From Cellvibrio sp. (GTDB lineage Bacteria; Pseudomonadota; Gammaproteobacteria; Pseudomonadales; Cellvibrionaceae), in assembly GCA_016712405.1 (NCBI GenBank), contig JADJRD010000001.1, forward strand, positions 620,001-684,000: a stretch of 64,000 nt of DNA. The letters are read 5' to 3'. Position 1 is the stretch's first letter; each line of letters begins with the position of its first letter. Position numbers and translations under genes: made by a program. Under the pieces are notes generated by a model, which was not told the DNA's origin, made no database searches, and saw only the letters and a list, made by a program, of their open reading frames with translations. This document shows positions 27,592 to 37,803 of this stretch, piece by piece.

Positions 27592-28383
27592 ATGAAGCCA
27601 ACCAAAGATAATTACCGCGAAGACTCAACTGCTTATCGTGAAAAAAAGCAATTTTTTAATTCACTCTTAACTGTTTACGGTAGAAAAACTGTACTCGAAG
27701 CACTGCAAGACAAGCATGTACAAATTTATCGATTGCATTTAGCCGACAGCAATAAAAAAGCAGACATCATTGATGAAATCATTCAGTTAGCAACTGAAAA
27801 AAAAGCTGAAATTGTTTACCACTCACGCCAAGCGCTTTCACGCATTTCCAAAAATGCCAACCAGGATCAAGGTGTTGCTGCCGATTTGCGATTAACAGGT
27901 TATCAAACTTACGAAAATTTCATCAGCAATCGAAAAAAAATCGACAAACCTTTTGTATTATTAGCACTGGATAAAATTCATAACCCACAAAATCTGGGCA
28001 TGATTATTCGCTCTGCTTGCGCTGGCAATATCGATGGTATTTTATTGCCCAACGAAGGCGGCGCACAAATTGATCCATTAGTCATTAAAGCCAGCGCCGG
28101 CACTATTTTTAAAGCGCCACTATTACGTTGTAATGACTTAAAAAAAACCTTAGAGGATTTTAAACAATTAGGCACAGCAATTTGTGCCCTATCTTCTCAT
28201 GCGAAAACACCACTAAAAGAATTTAACCCAGAAGGCGATTGCATTTATATTTTGGGTAATGAAACTGAAGGGGTTTCCAAAGAAATTATGAATCTCTGCA
28301 CTCACACCATCTGCATTCCGATGAATAATGGCGTTGAATCATTGAATGTTGCAGTGACGGCGGCGCTGATTGCGTTTAGATAG
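27592..28383 (+). CDS. TrmH/SpoU-family RNA methyltransferase
   Basis: An N-terminal ribosome-like substrate-binding domain (LLTVYGRKTVLEAL) precedes the SPOUT knot domain: LALDKIHNPQNLGMIIRSAC, the NE.GGAQIDPLVIKASAGTIF region, LGNETEGVS and SIPMN-like IPMNNGVESLNVAVTAALI. It transfers methyl to a ribose 2'-OH in rRNA or tRNA; it is not close enough to RlmB or TrmH for the target to be named. ATG at 27592 follows pdxJ by 10 bases. Confidence 0.88.
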   Translation: MKPTKDNYREDSTAYREKKQFFNSLLTVYGRKTVLEALQDKHVQIYRLHLADSNKKADIIDEIIQLATEKKAEIVYHSRQALSRISKNANQDQGVAADLRLTGYQTYENFISNRKKIDKPFVLLALDKIHNPQNLGMIIRSACAGNIDGILLPNEGGAQIDPLVIKASAGTIFKAPLLRCNDLKKTLEDFKQLGTAICALSSHAKTPLKEFNPEGDCIYILGNETEGVSKEIMNLCTHTICIPMNNGVESLNVAVTAALIAFR

Positions 28384-28700
28384 TCTATTTTTCTTGGGTT
28401 TTTTTTTTTTCAAGCGTTTGGTTTTCAGGGGCGCTAAATAATACAAAACCTGTCCGGCAAAAGGCTTTTCCAGATAGGCATGAGTATCCGGTTTTTTCTG
28501 TGTATGTAAAAATCCTAGCTGATGCCCAAATAATCCCAAAGAGCGACCAGGAAGCAGATATCCCCAAATCAGCTGCCTCACCTCCATCGTCTGAAAATTC
28601 TTGATTATCACGAAGGCTGCAGGTGAATATCGATATCACCAAAATCAACAGTTTGATAACGACAGCGCAGGATGACATTTGGCTAGCCCTTCTGAGGTTG
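28380..28700 (-). pseudogene. SAM-dependent methyltransferase (Methyltransf_16 type) with internal deletion
   Basis: Both ends of one family are visible but the middle is gone. The N-terminal part reads ILRCRYQTVDFGDIDIH and then, after a frameshift, LRDNQEFSDDGGEAADLGIS and LFGIIWAS. The C-terminal part, read in another frame, is LGFLHTQKKPDTHAYLEKPF followed by AGQVLYYLAPLK. In the family as I remember it, about 120 residues including the SAM-binding motif lie between these ends. It is therefore a decayed gene. It is convergent with, and abuts, the TrmH-family gene. Confidence 0.6.
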
Positions 28701-28796
28701 GGCATGACTACAAAAGTTTTGGCTATGCGGAAGTAATGCAGCTTATCTTGATAAAACCGAAGACAACACTTAATTTTATTCTTGAGGGTATAAATG

Positions 28797-28827
28797 AAAA
28801 AGACCGCTAAGAAAGCGGTCTTTTTTG
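28797..28827 (-). terminator. Terminator of the tRNA-Val/tRNA-Asp operon
   Basis: GACCGC (28802-28807) pairs with GCGGTC (28815-28820), with a T run on both strands. It lies just past the 3' end of tRNA-Asp and can also stop leftover rightward transcripts. Confidence 0.85.
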
Positions 28828-28831
28828 AAAT

Positions 28832-28908
28832 TGGCGGATCGGACGGGGCTCGAACCCGCGACCACCCGCGTGACAGGCGGGTATTCTAACCAACTGAACT
28901 ACCGATCC
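28832..28908 (-). tRNA. tRNA-Asp (GTC)
   Basis: The 77-base gene folds as a full cloverleaf: acceptor GGATCGG/CCGATCC, anticodon arm CCCGC-CTGTCAC-GCGGG with anticodon GTC, T arm GGTTCGAGCCC, and an encoded CCA end. Confidence 0.97.
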
Positions 28909-28924
28909 AATACTGACTCTGACT

Positions 28925-29000
28925 TGGTGGGCGGTACAAGACTCGAACTTGTGACCCATGCCTTGTAAGGGCATTGCTCTACCAACTGAGCTAACCGCCC
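28925..29000 (-). tRNA. tRNA-Val (TAC)
   Basis: The 76-base gene has acceptor GGGCGGT/ACCGCCC, D arm TAGCTCAGTTGGTAGAGC, anticodon TAC in CCTTACAAGG, T arm AAGTTCGAGTCTT and encoded CCA. It precedes tRNA-Asp by 16 bases, so both come from one transcript. Confidence 0.97.
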
Positions 29001-29016
29001 CCGTCGAGAGTCGCGC

Positions 29017-29044
29017 ATTTTACCGATTTTGCTTTGAGTGTCAA
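29017..29044 (-). promoter_or_regulatory. Sigma-70 promoter of the tRNA operon
   Basis: On the minus strand a perfect -35 TTGACA (complement of 29039-29044) is 16 bases from -10 TAAAAT (complement of 29017-29022), followed by a GC-rich stretch GCGCGAC as in stringently controlled stable-RNA promoters. Confidence 0.8.
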
Positions 29045-29128
29045 CCTAAACTTGGTAACAAATTTCCTGACTGATTAACCGTTGCTGGTTATAATGAAAT
29101 CCCCAGTCTTTCAGGCCCTTAATCAATC

Positions 29129-30199
29129 GTGTCAGATCTTGTTTTCGATGAATTCCATTACCAATCGCAGCTAGCATTAAAAATACAAAAGCTAAAACAG
29201 GGTTTTGCAAATTTCAATATCGGTAACATTGAAGTTTTTTCTTCGCCAATTAAACATTTTCGCATGCGCACCGAATTTCGCGTCTGGCATAAAGGCGATC
29301 AATTGGATTTCGTGATGTTTGGAACGGATAAAAAACCTTATGCCGTCACAGAATTTCCTATAGGCTCCATCACCATCAATCAACTGATGCCGCAATTAAT
29401 TCAATTGTTAAATGCTGATACTGATTTGAAACAAAAACTCTATCAAATTGATTTCTTAACTACACAAGCTGGCGAGGCCCTGATCACGCTGATTTACCAC
29501 AAACAACTGAACGACAACTGGACTGCCAAAGCCAAACAGCTTAAAGATCATCTTAAGATTGATATAGTCGGACGAAGTAAAGGCCAAAGAATTTTAGTTG
29601 ATAAAGAGTATGTGATCGAAAAATTTACAGTAGATGCGCAAGAATTCGCTTATCAACAGGTTGAAGCCAGCTTTACCCAACCCAATGCAGTCATTTGCCA
29701 ATCCATGTTGAATTGGGCAGCAAATAATAGCAAAAACATTCATCAGGATTTATTAGAGCTTTATTGTGGAAATGGTAATTTTACTCTACCGCTTTCAAAA
29801 AACTTCAACAAAGTAATGGCAACCGAAATTTCTAAAACCTCTGTCGATTCTGCGTTATTTAATATTGAACAAAATAATATCGACAATATCGCAATTGCCC
29901 GCATGTCGAGCGAAGAGTTTGTACAAGCATTAGATGGAACAAGAAATTTTTTTCGGCTAAAACATGTCAATCTAGAGGACTATCAATTCTCAACTATTTT
30001 TGTTGACCCACCTCGCGCTGGGCTAGATGATAAAACCGTTGAGATCACACGAAGATTCGATAATATTATTTACATCTCCTGTAACCCGGAAACCCTACAT
30101 AAAAACTTACTCAAGATAACCCAAACACATGAAATAAAAGCCTTTGCTGCTTTTGATCAATTCCCCTACACTCATCATTTAGAGTGTGGAGTCATTTAA
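29129..30199 (+). CDS. trmA: tRNA (uracil-54-C5)-methyltransferase TrmA
   Basis: TrmA makes m5U54 in the T loop of tRNAs. The SAM motif is LLELYCGNGNFTLPL, then FVDPPRAGLD and the nucleophile Cys in IISCNPETL-like YISCNPETLHKNL; the C terminus reads FDQFPYTHHLECGV as in E. coli. The start is GTG at 29129. Length of 356 residues is normal. Confidence 0.95.
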   Translation: MSDLVFDEFHYQSQLALKIQKLKQGFANFNIGNIEVFSSPIKHFRMRTEFRVWHKGDQLDFVMFGTDKKPYAVTEFPIGSITINQLMPQLIQLLNADTDLKQKLYQIDFLTTQAGEALITLIYHKQLNDNWTAKAKQLKDHLKIDIVGRSKGQRILVDKEYVIEKFTVDAQEFAYQQVEASFTQPNAVICQSMLNWAANNSKNIHQDLLELYCGNGNFTLPLSKNFNKVMATEISKTSVDSALFNIEQNNIDNIAIARMSSEEFVQALDGTRNFFRLKHVNLEDYQFSTIFVDPPRAGLDDKTVEITRRFDNIIYISCNPETLHKNLLKITQTHEIKAFAAFDQFPYTHHLECGVI

Positions 30200-30265
30200 A
30201 AAGATTACCCTAAAAACAATAAAAGCTATTAATGGGAGAATTAGCGGATTCAAAAGACTCAAGGA

Positions 30266-31177
30266 TTAATTCCGTTCAACACCAAATTTTACTTTCATAA
30301 ACCGTGATTTCAAAGCAATCAAGAGTCCCGCCAAGGTCACTATGATCATACCTATAATTCCCATAGTATCCGGAATAGTATCGAAGAGAATCCAGCCGAG
30401 GAATCCAGCCCAGAGAATTTGTAAATAAGTGACAGGTGCAAGTGTTGACGCGGGTGCATAACGATAAGCTAGCGTGAAAAGATAATGACCGACACCACCG
30501 GAAACGCCCAAAAATAAAAACAATGCCATTTCAAACAGTGTTGGATTTTTATTTTCCCAAAACCATGGCAATAATAAACCATAAATAATCGAGCCCATAA
30601 GTGCAGCATAAAACAACATGGCGAGAGCTTTTTCAGTACTGGCTAAAACACGCGACAATAATTGATAAATTGCCCCCATCACTGCACCCAGTAATGCAAA
30701 CACAACACCCAGAGGATCCAATCCACTCCCTGGACGCACAATTAACATCACACCCATAAAACCAATAATAACGGCTAACCAACCGATGATGCCGATTCGT
30801 TCATCCAAAAGTGTTCTGGCGAGCAGGACCACAATAATTGGAGCAGAAAAACAAATGGCTGTGGTTTCTGCTATAGGCATTCGTTGCAGAGCCAGAGCCA
30901 TAAAAAGCGACACTACAGCCAGAGTTGCACCACGAACCATGACCCAACTACGGCGCTGGGTTTTTACCAAAGCCTGAGAATGTCGAGGTGCCCAAATAGC
31001 CAGCATTAAAAACAAGTGGACTAAATATCGCATGGCAACAACAACAGGCACATCATAATGAGTGGTTAAATATTTGGTACAACTGTCCATACAGGCAAAC
31101 AGAAACCAAGCGACAGATGCCAATAAAATTCCTTTAACAGGATGGTGATGTAATAGAGACTGCGAATGAGAAGTCAT
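30266..31177 (-). CDS. EamA-family (DMT) transporter
   Basis: Ten hydrophobic helices in two EamA repeats are visible (for example GILLASVAWFLFACMDSC and the second repeat from VVFALLGAVMGAIYQLL). It resembles RhaT/YdcZ-type drug/metabolite exporters. Substrate cannot be inferred. The cytosolic C terminus is short and basic. Confidence 0.85.
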   Translation of the reverse strand: MTSHSQSLLHHHPVKGILLASVAWFLFACMDSCTKYLTTHYDVPVVVAMRYLVHLFLMLAIWAPRHSQALVKTQRRSWVMVRGATLAVVSLFMALALQRMPIAETTAICFSAPIIVVLLARTLLDERIGIIGWLAVIIGFMGVMLIVRPGSGLDPLGVVFALLGAVMGAIYQLLSRVLASTEKALAMLFYAALMGSIIYGLLLPWFWENKNPTLFEMALFLFLGVSGGVGHYLFTLAYRYAPASTLAPVTYLQILWAGFLGWILFDTIPDTMGIIGMIIVTLAGLLIALKSRFMKVKFGVERN

Positions 31178-31195
31178 AATGTAATTAAAGAATTA

Positions 31196-31220
31196 AAAAG
31201 GCTGCATAAAGCAGCCTTTT
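31196..31220. terminator. Terminator of ppiD
   Basis: AAAAGGCTGC pairs with GCAGCCTTTT around five bases. It lies downstream of ppiD on the minus strand, just before the transporter gene. Confidence 0.8.
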
Positions 31221-31241
31221 AAAACAAAAAATATTCAGCAA

Positions 31242-33113
31242 TTAATTACGCTCAATTTCAGCACTGTCTTCAAGTGCTTTTTGGAAATTGGCAAAATTTT
31301 GTTGCCCGATCATATTACTCAGCTGAGCGGTGAGTGCCGTCTGTTGCTCAAGAGGCAATTGCGATTTATCACCATTTGTTACGGCCAATACACTTATCAC
31401 AGCGTAGTCGCCATTAGCTAAGGAAATTCCACTAATGCTAGATTTATTTTCCAAAGGTTTAGCCATTGAGAATGCATGGCGAAGCAATTCCATATCTACA
31501 TCGGCACTGCTACGGGTTGCACCCTTCACTTCTTTTAATTCATAACCCGCTGCTTGAGCAACCTGAGCTGAAGTTTGGCCTGATTGAATTTGCTTGATGT
31601 AGTCTTGTGACTTTTGCGCTAGAAGCTCACGCGCTTTTTTATCTTTAAGCAATGCAACAATTTGCTCTTGAACTTCAGCCAAAGGTTTTAAATGGGCAGG
31701 TTGATGTTCGGTTTTTTTGATGACAACTACATGTGAAGGCTCTAACTCAACGGGTTCGCTGGCATTACCTTCTTGCAACACATCGTCAGAAAAAGCGGCT
31801 TCAACAAACTTAGGATTAGCCGCAATATCTTTTCCGTTGGTGCGAGCAAATAAACCGGTATTTTTAACTGTCAGACCTAGGCCAGGTGCCACATCACCCA
31901 ATTTTTCTGCGTTATAGGTTTCTTCTTTCAGTTTTTCCAATTGAGTCAAAAATAAATTTTCAGCCTCGGCTAATTTCAATTGTTGCTCAATTGCAGAACG
32001 CTGCTCTTCGAAAGTCGGAGCGCTGCCTCCACGTTCGGCAAGCAATTTTATAAAGTGAGTGCCAGCTTCTGTTTTAACCGCCCCTGAAACTTGCCCGACT
32101 TGCAATGTAGCCAGTGCCTCTTCAAATTCTTTAGGGAAAATACTGCCATCGGTAAAACCTAAATCACCACCTTGATCTTTGTTGGCAAGGTCTTCTGAAT
32201 AAGTTTTTGCCAAACCTGCAAAATCTTCTCCCGCAGCAATTTTACCTGCGATCTCTTTAACCAAATCCGGCTTATCACCTTCAATCAAAATATGCGCAGC
32301 TTGACGTTCAGGCGCAGCAACAAAATTAGCGACATTTTGTTCATATTGTTGACGCAATTGTTCTTCAGTGAAGCTCACTGATGAAACCAAATCTGCACTT
32401 CGTAATTCAATATAATCTACAGCTACTTGCTCATCGACAGTATATGCCTTTGGATTTGCCTGATATTCAGCTTGAATTTCACTTTCGCTCACTTCAATCG
32501 AATCCCGCAGTTGATTGACAGGAATTTGAAAATAATTGATATCGCGTGATTGAAAACCCAAAGCTACAGCTTGATCAAGTTCGTAAGGTAATAAAAATGA
32601 ACTGGAGACAACGCCAGTTTGAATTTGATCCAGCAATGCCGCTTCTGAATTCATTTTAATAAATTCAGCATGAGTTAAATTTTGCATACGAAGGAATTGC
32701 TGATACTTAACCTGATCAAATTGTCCTTGCTCATTCTTTAAACCAAGGTCAGCCATCAATTCAGCTTCAACCGCACTGGCAGATACTGCCATGTTTTGTT
32801 TTTTGGCCAAACCCAGCAGTAACTTTTGGCGAATTAAATTATCCAGAACCGGACTACGCCAATATTCAGGGCTTTGATATTGTTCAGGAAGCTGACTACC
32901 GTATTGATTCAATAGCCGACTAATTTGATTTGAAATCGCTCGCTCCAATTCATTTTTCGTAACCGCTTCGCCATTCACTTTTGCGGCGCGATCCGCATTG
33001 AAATTCCAATTAAATAAAATCTCAATTCCAGATATTGCAAATAACAACACCAGAAAACCGATCAGTATGTAGGCAATAATACCTTTAGAATTGTCGCGTA
33101 TATTTTGTAACAT
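31242..33113 (-). CDS. ppiD: Periplasmic folding chaperone PpiD
   Basis: PpiD is anchored by an N-terminal helix (IIAYILIGFLVLLFAISGIEILF) and helps outer-membrane and secreted proteins leave the Sec channel. A SurA-like N-terminal domain (NGEAVTKNELERAISNQ) is followed by a parvulin domain (RQAAHILIEGDKPD, EDLANKDQGGDLGF) and a C-terminal domain. It follows hupB, as in most gammaproteobacteria. Confidence 0.95.
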   Translation of the reverse strand: MLQNIRDNSKGIIAYILIGFLVLLFAISGIEILFNWNFNADRAAKVNGEAVTKNELERAISNQISRLLNQYGSQLPEQYQSPEYWRSPVLDNLIRQKLLLGLAKKQNMAVSASAVEAELMADLGLKNEQGQFDQVKYQQFLRMQNLTHAEFIKMNSEAALLDQIQTGVVSSSFLLPYELDQAVALGFQSRDINYFQIPVNQLRDSIEVSESEIQAEYQANPKAYTVDEQVAVDYIELRSADLVSSVSFTEEQLRQQYEQNVANFVAAPERQAAHILIEGDKPDLVKEIAGKIAAGEDFAGLAKTYSEDLANKDQGGDLGFTDGSIFPKEFEEALATLQVGQVSGAVKTEAGTHFIKLLAERGGSAPTFEEQRSAIEQQLKLAEAENLFLTQLEKLKEETYNAEKLGDVAPGLGLTVKNTGLFARTNGKDIAANPKFVEAAFSDDVLQEGNASEPVELEPSHVVVIKKTEHQPAHLKPLAEVQEQIVALLKDKKARELLAQKSQDYIKQIQSGQTSAQVAQAAGYELKEVKGATRSSADVDMELLRHAFSMAKPLENKSSISGISLANGDYAVISVLAVTNGDKSQLPLEQQTALTAQLSNMIGQQNFANFQKALEDSAEIERN

Positions 33114-33186
33114 CGAATGCTCCTGACACTCTGGCTTTATCTATTGACTACCGAGTGAGGTTAAAAACTTTATCGCTCAAACAGTT

Positions 33187-33216
33187 AAAAAAAAAGCGCA
33201 CCCAAGATGCGCCTTT
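33187..33216 (-). terminator. Terminator of hupB
   Basis: On the minus strand GGCGCA pairs with TGCGC around a short loop and is followed by nine T. Confidence 0.8.
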
Positions 33217-33254
33217 CGTATTCTTGACTAGTTAAATTAATTAGCCCCGAAAGA

Positions 33255-33527
33255 TTAATTAACAGCGTCCTTTAAGGCTTTACCTGCTTTAAAACCGGGA
33301 ACTTTTGACGCAGGAATCGCAATTTCTTCACGAGTTTTTGGATTACGACCAGTACGAGCAGCACGCTCTTTCACGGCAAAGGTACCAAAACCAACCAATA
33401 CTACTGAGTCACCTGATTTCAATGCATTAGTAATGCTTTCCATTACAGCATCCAATGCTTTGCCAGCAGTGGTTTTTGGAATGTCAGCAGACGCAGCAAT
33501 AGCTTCAATTAATTCTGTCTTGTTCAC
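33255..33527 (-). CDS. hupB: DNA-binding protein HU-beta
   Basis: The 90-residue protein matches HU-beta almost residue for residue: MNKTELIEAIA, ALKSGDSVVLVGFGTFAVKE, RAARTGRNPKT and GFKAGKALKDAVN. It bends and compacts DNA as a dimer. The start codon is GTG. It sits between lon and ppiD as in E. coli. The 268 bases between it and lon hold its promoter region, but no clear boxes are seen. Confidence 0.97.
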   Translation of the reverse strand: MNKTELIEAIAASADIPKTTAGKALDAVMESITNALKSGDSVVLVGFGTFAVKERAARTGRNPKTREEIAIPASKVPGFKAGKALKDAVN

Positions 33528-33795
33528 GAGGCAACCCCTTTTTAATTTTATGTTTAAAAATACAACTTGAGGATTAGGTTTATCCCCACAATTGCTACGA
33601 AGAAAATGAGCTGCGATTTATACCAACTGATCCAGAGTGGGTCAAGGAAAGCCTGACGCTTTCGAGAAATCCCTCTGTTTTTGGATATAAATCGCACAAG
33701 ATTACAAATCCAAGCCAAACAATAAAGGTTGATGCGTCCTGAAAAGTAACGTTTGAATAAAAACGCTTATTCACCCCTTACAAAACTTATCCACC

Positions 33796-36211
33796 TCAAT
33801 GTGTGCTGATACGCTTTTCAGTACCCTCTTTTTGAGAGGCTTTTTTAAGCGCCTTGTACTCTTCATCGGTCAAGGGTTTAGGCTGATGCTGTAATGCCAA
33901 ATGCAATACTTCATCAATCCACTTAACCGGTTTGATATTCAAATCCGCTTTAATATTGGCCGGAATCTCTTTCAAATCGCGCTCATTATCCGCTGGGATA
34001 ATGACCGTTTTAATTCCACCTCTGTGCGCAGCTAAAAGTTTTTCTTTTAAGCCGCCAATGCGTAAAACTTCGCCACGCAAGGTAATTTCACCCGTCATAG
34101 CGACATCTGCTCGCACAGCAATACCTGTTTGCACTGAAACCAGTGCGGTACACATTGCAATACCCGCACTAGGACCATCTTTGGGAGTCGCCCCTTCTGG
34201 GACATGGATATGAATATCCACTTTCTCGTGATAATCAGGAGCTATGCCTAATGATTGGCCGCGTGAACGCACAACCGTTAGAGCGGCTTGTATAGATTCC
34301 TGCATCACATCGCCCAGTGAACCGGTTTTGATGATCAACCCTTTACCTGGAATAGCGGAGGACTCTATGGTGAGCAACTCCCCACCCACTTGTGTCCAAG
34401 CCAAACCGGTGACCTGTCCAATTTGATCATTCGCTTCAGCTTTTCCGAAATCAAATTTGCGAACGCCCAATAATTCTTCCAATCGTTCCGAGCCAATTTC
34501 ATCTACAGTCAACTGTTTTCTTTGACATGCAAAGTCACCACTTTGCGACATAATTTGCCACTTCACGTTCAAGTCCACGTACACCCGCTTCACGCGTGTA
34601 GTAACGCACAATGTCGCGAATAGCTTCCTCTGATATCTTGATTTCATTATCTTTCAAGCCGTTGGCTTTGATTTGTTTCGGAATCAAATAGCGCGATGCA
34701 ATCCCTAATTTTTCATCTTCGGTATAACCAGGAATACGAATTACTTCCATTCGATCAAGTAATGGACCTGGAATGTTCATTGAGTTGGAGGTACAAACAA
34801 ACATCACATCAGAAAGATCGTAATCCACTTCCAAATAGTGATCGTTAAAATGACTGTTTTGTTCCGGATCCAACACTTCCAATAAAGCAGATGCTGGATC
34901 ACCGCGATTATCCATACCCATTTTGTCGATTTCATCCAACAAAAACAGCGGATTTTTCACGCCGATTTTGGCCATTTTTTGAATCAACTTTCCAGGTAAA
35001 GAACCAATATAGGTTCGACGATGACCGCGAATTTCCGCTTCATCTCGCACACCACCTAAAGCCATACGAACAAATTCACGATTAGTCGCACGTGCGATGG
35101 ACTCACCCAATGACGTTTTACCTACACCCGGTGGCCCAACTAAGCAAAGAATTGGCCCTTTTACTTTTTTCACGCGTTGTTGCACAGCCAGATATTCCAG
35201 AATGCGCTCTTTCACTTCTTCCAAACCGAAATGATCTTTATCGAGAATTTCTTCCGCTCGCTGTAAATCGTGGCGAACTTTACTGCGCTTGCTCCAAGGC
35301 ACTTTTATCATCCAATCCAAATAGGACCTTAGCACCGAAGCTTCTGCCGACATAGGCGACATCATTTTCAATTTATTTAATTCAGCACGCGCTTTTACTT
35401 CTGCCTCCTTGGGCATTTGCGCTGCCACAATTTTCTTTTCTATTTCGTCAATTTCGTTGACGTCTTCACCCATTTCACCCAATTCTTTTTGGATGGCTTT
35501 GATTTGTTCATTCAAATAATATTCGCGCTGGCTTTTTTCCATTTGTTTTTTCACGCGGCCGCGAATTTTTTTCTCAACTTGAAAGACATCAATTTCGGTA
35601 TCGATTAGCTCCAGCAAGTGGGTAATGCGTTTTGGAACCGAATCCATTTCTAATACAGATTGTTTTTTAGATAAATCCAACGACATATGCGCGGTGATGG
35701 TGTCAGCCAAACGACCAGGATCTTCAATGCCGGATAAAGATGCTATCACTTCTGTCGGCACTTTTTTACTAAGGGTGACGTACTGCTCAAACTGCTGCAG
35801 AAGTGTTGAGGAAAGCGCTTCCGCTTCGCGCGTAAACACATCGACACTGGGAATTAATTCAACATCTGCACTGAAAAAAGCACCTTGATTTTTTATATCA
35901 TTAATAATTGCGCGCTCACGCCCTTCAATCAACACTTTCACAGTTCCATCCGGCAATTTTAATAATTGCAAAATACTGGCAAGTGTTCCTATGGTGTAAA
36001 GATCTTTTGCTTTGGGATCATCCTGCTGCGGATTTTTTTGTGCAACCAATAACACTTGCTTATCAGTCGCCATACCGCGTTCAAGTGCTTCGATGGATTT
36101 ACCACGTCCTACAAATAATGGTGTCACCATATGGGGATACACCACCAAATCCCGCAAGGGCAATAGGGGAATATCCAGTAACGTTGAATCGATTGGAAAT
36201 GATGTAGCCAT
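33796..36211 (-). CDS. lon: ATP-dependent protease Lon, with two apparent one-base deletions
   Basis: Lon degrades misfolded and regulatory proteins. The N-terminal LON domain (LDIPLLPLRDLVVYPHMVTP), coiled region, AAA+ module (Walker A GPPGVGKTSLG; Walker B LFLLDEIDKMG) and the Ser-Lys protease domain (PKDGPSAGIAM, GGLKEKLLAAHRGG) are present. The frame breaks at 34553-34556 and 34515-34519, both short A/T runs; adding one base in each restores REVAKLCRKVVTLHVKEK and a single frame of 805 residues, the normal length. Because core function is otherwise intact, sequencing error is more likely than a real double mutation. Confidence 0.92.
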
Positions 36212-36245
36212 TATTCATCTCTTGAGTAGATTAATTCTAAAAACA

Positions 36246-36275
36246 AGATTGGGGTCTATCAGGTGAAATTACAAG
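36246..36275 (-). promoter_or_regulatory. Sigma-32-like heat-shock promoter of lon
   Basis: On the minus strand CTTGTAA (complement of 36269-36275) is 14 bases from CCCCAATCT (complement of 36246-36254). This fits the sigma-32 pattern CTTGAAA...CCCCATNT and lies 35 bases before the lon start. Lon is a heat-shock gene in E. coli. Confidence 0.65.
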
Positions 36276-36324
36276 TTTTTGACACAAAAATACTTTTATC
36301 ACAAAACGAAAATTCGGCGCCCAT

Positions 36325-36346
36325 AAAAAAGGCGCCATAGGCGCCT
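36325..36346 (-). terminator. Terminator of clpX
   Basis: GGCGCC pairs with GGCGCC around ATAG, with six T following on the minus strand. It separates clpX from the lon promoter. Confidence 0.82.
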
Positions 36347-36367
36347 GAAAATTTACTTAACCTTTGA

Positions 36368-37662
36368 TCAATCTTCCGCTGCTGCTTTTGCAGGTTTTTC
36401 GAGATTCTCATACACCAAAAGCGGTTCGGATTCACCTTTGATTACAGATTCATCAACCACTACCTTAGCAACATTTTCTTCTGATGGAATTTTGTACATG
36501 GTATCCAACAAAACGGATTCCATTATCGAGCGTAATCCACGCGCACCTGTTTTACGACTTAACGCCCGTTCGGCAACAGCATCCAAGGCATCAGGGCGGA
36601 AATCTATTTGTACGCCTTCCATCTCAAACAAACGAGCATATTGTTTGGTCAGCGCATTACGTGGTTCAGTCAGGATTTGAATCAATGCTGCTTTATCCAG
36701 TTCATCCAAAGTAGCAATTACTGGCAAGCGACCCACAAATTCGGGAATCAACCCATAACGCACCAGATCTTCCGGCTCCAAATCATGTAGGGTTTCACCA
36801 AAATTGCGTTTTTCATCTTTGCTTTTGACTTCCGCACTGAAACCTATGCCGCCTTTCTCGGAACGGTCACGGATAACTTTATCCAAACCAGCAAAAGCGC
36901 CACCACAAATAAACAGGATGTTTGACGTATCAACTTGTAAAAACTCTTGTTGTGGATGCTTACGTCCACCTTGAGGAGGAACAGACGCAATAGTACCTTC
37001 AATCAACTTCAATAATGCTTGTTGTACGCCCTCACCGGAAACATCACGGGTGATAGAAGGGTTGTCTGATTTGCGCGAAATTTTGTCGATTTCATCGATA
37101 TACACAATACCCTGTTGAGCTTTCTCAACATCATAGTCACATTTTTGTAGCAGTTTCTGGATAATATTCTCTACGTCCTCACCTACATAGCCCGCTTCGG
37201 TGAGTGTAGTCGCATCTGCAATAGTAAAAGGCACATCAAGCAAACGAGCCAAGGTTTCAGCTAACAAAGTTTTGCCGCTGCCTGTTGGTAACCAGCAAAA
37301 TATTACTTTTACCCAGTTCAACAGCCTCCCTTGTCTTTACCTTGCTTGCCACCATGACGCAAACGTTTGTAGTGATTGTAAACCGCTACCGATAAGACTT
37401 TTTTCGCACGACGCTGGCCGATAACATACTGATCAAGAATGGAGGCAATCTCGTGAGGCTTGGGTAACTTGTCACCAGAACCCTCTGTTGGGGTTTCCTG
37501 TATCTCTTCACGAATAATGTCATTACATAAATCGACACATTCATCACAGATGAATACTGACGGACCGGCTATCAACTTCCGCACTTCATGCTGACTTTTG
37601 CCGCAAAAAGAGCAATACAGAAGCTTGCCGTTTTTGTCTCCGCTATCGCTGTGATCACTCAT
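36368..37662 (-). CDS. clpX: ClpX ATPase subunit of ClpXP, with apparent small indels
   Basis: ClpX unfolds substrates and feeds them to ClpP. The N-terminal zinc-binding domain (YCSFCGKSQHEV, FICDECVDLCNDI) and the AAA+ module (GSGKTLLAETLARLLDVPF, VYIDEIDKISRK, the IGF-like GIGFSAEV loop, KTGARGLRSIMES) are present. The frame breaks near 37325-37330 (one extra base) and again at 37286-37293, where two bases are missing so that the first Gly of GPTGSGKT is lost. Net correction gives 431 residues. Such damage in the P-loop of a core protease suggests assembly error. Confidence 0.92.
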
Positions 37663-37803
37663 TGGAACACTCCGTAACTAATTTCATACAATTGTCGGGT
37701 TAATTCAGTAATTTTCAAGCTCTAAAACCGAAAACTGGCATCTAAAATTACAATTTTGCCAAGATTATCCCGATATTTACAATCTCTAACTCAAGTACCA
37801 GAC

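Noticed and set aside
34515..37330. lon and clpX as true pseudogenes
   Set aside because: Both are otherwise conserved to the last motif and the breaks are small indels, mostly in short runs; error in the assembly is more likely.
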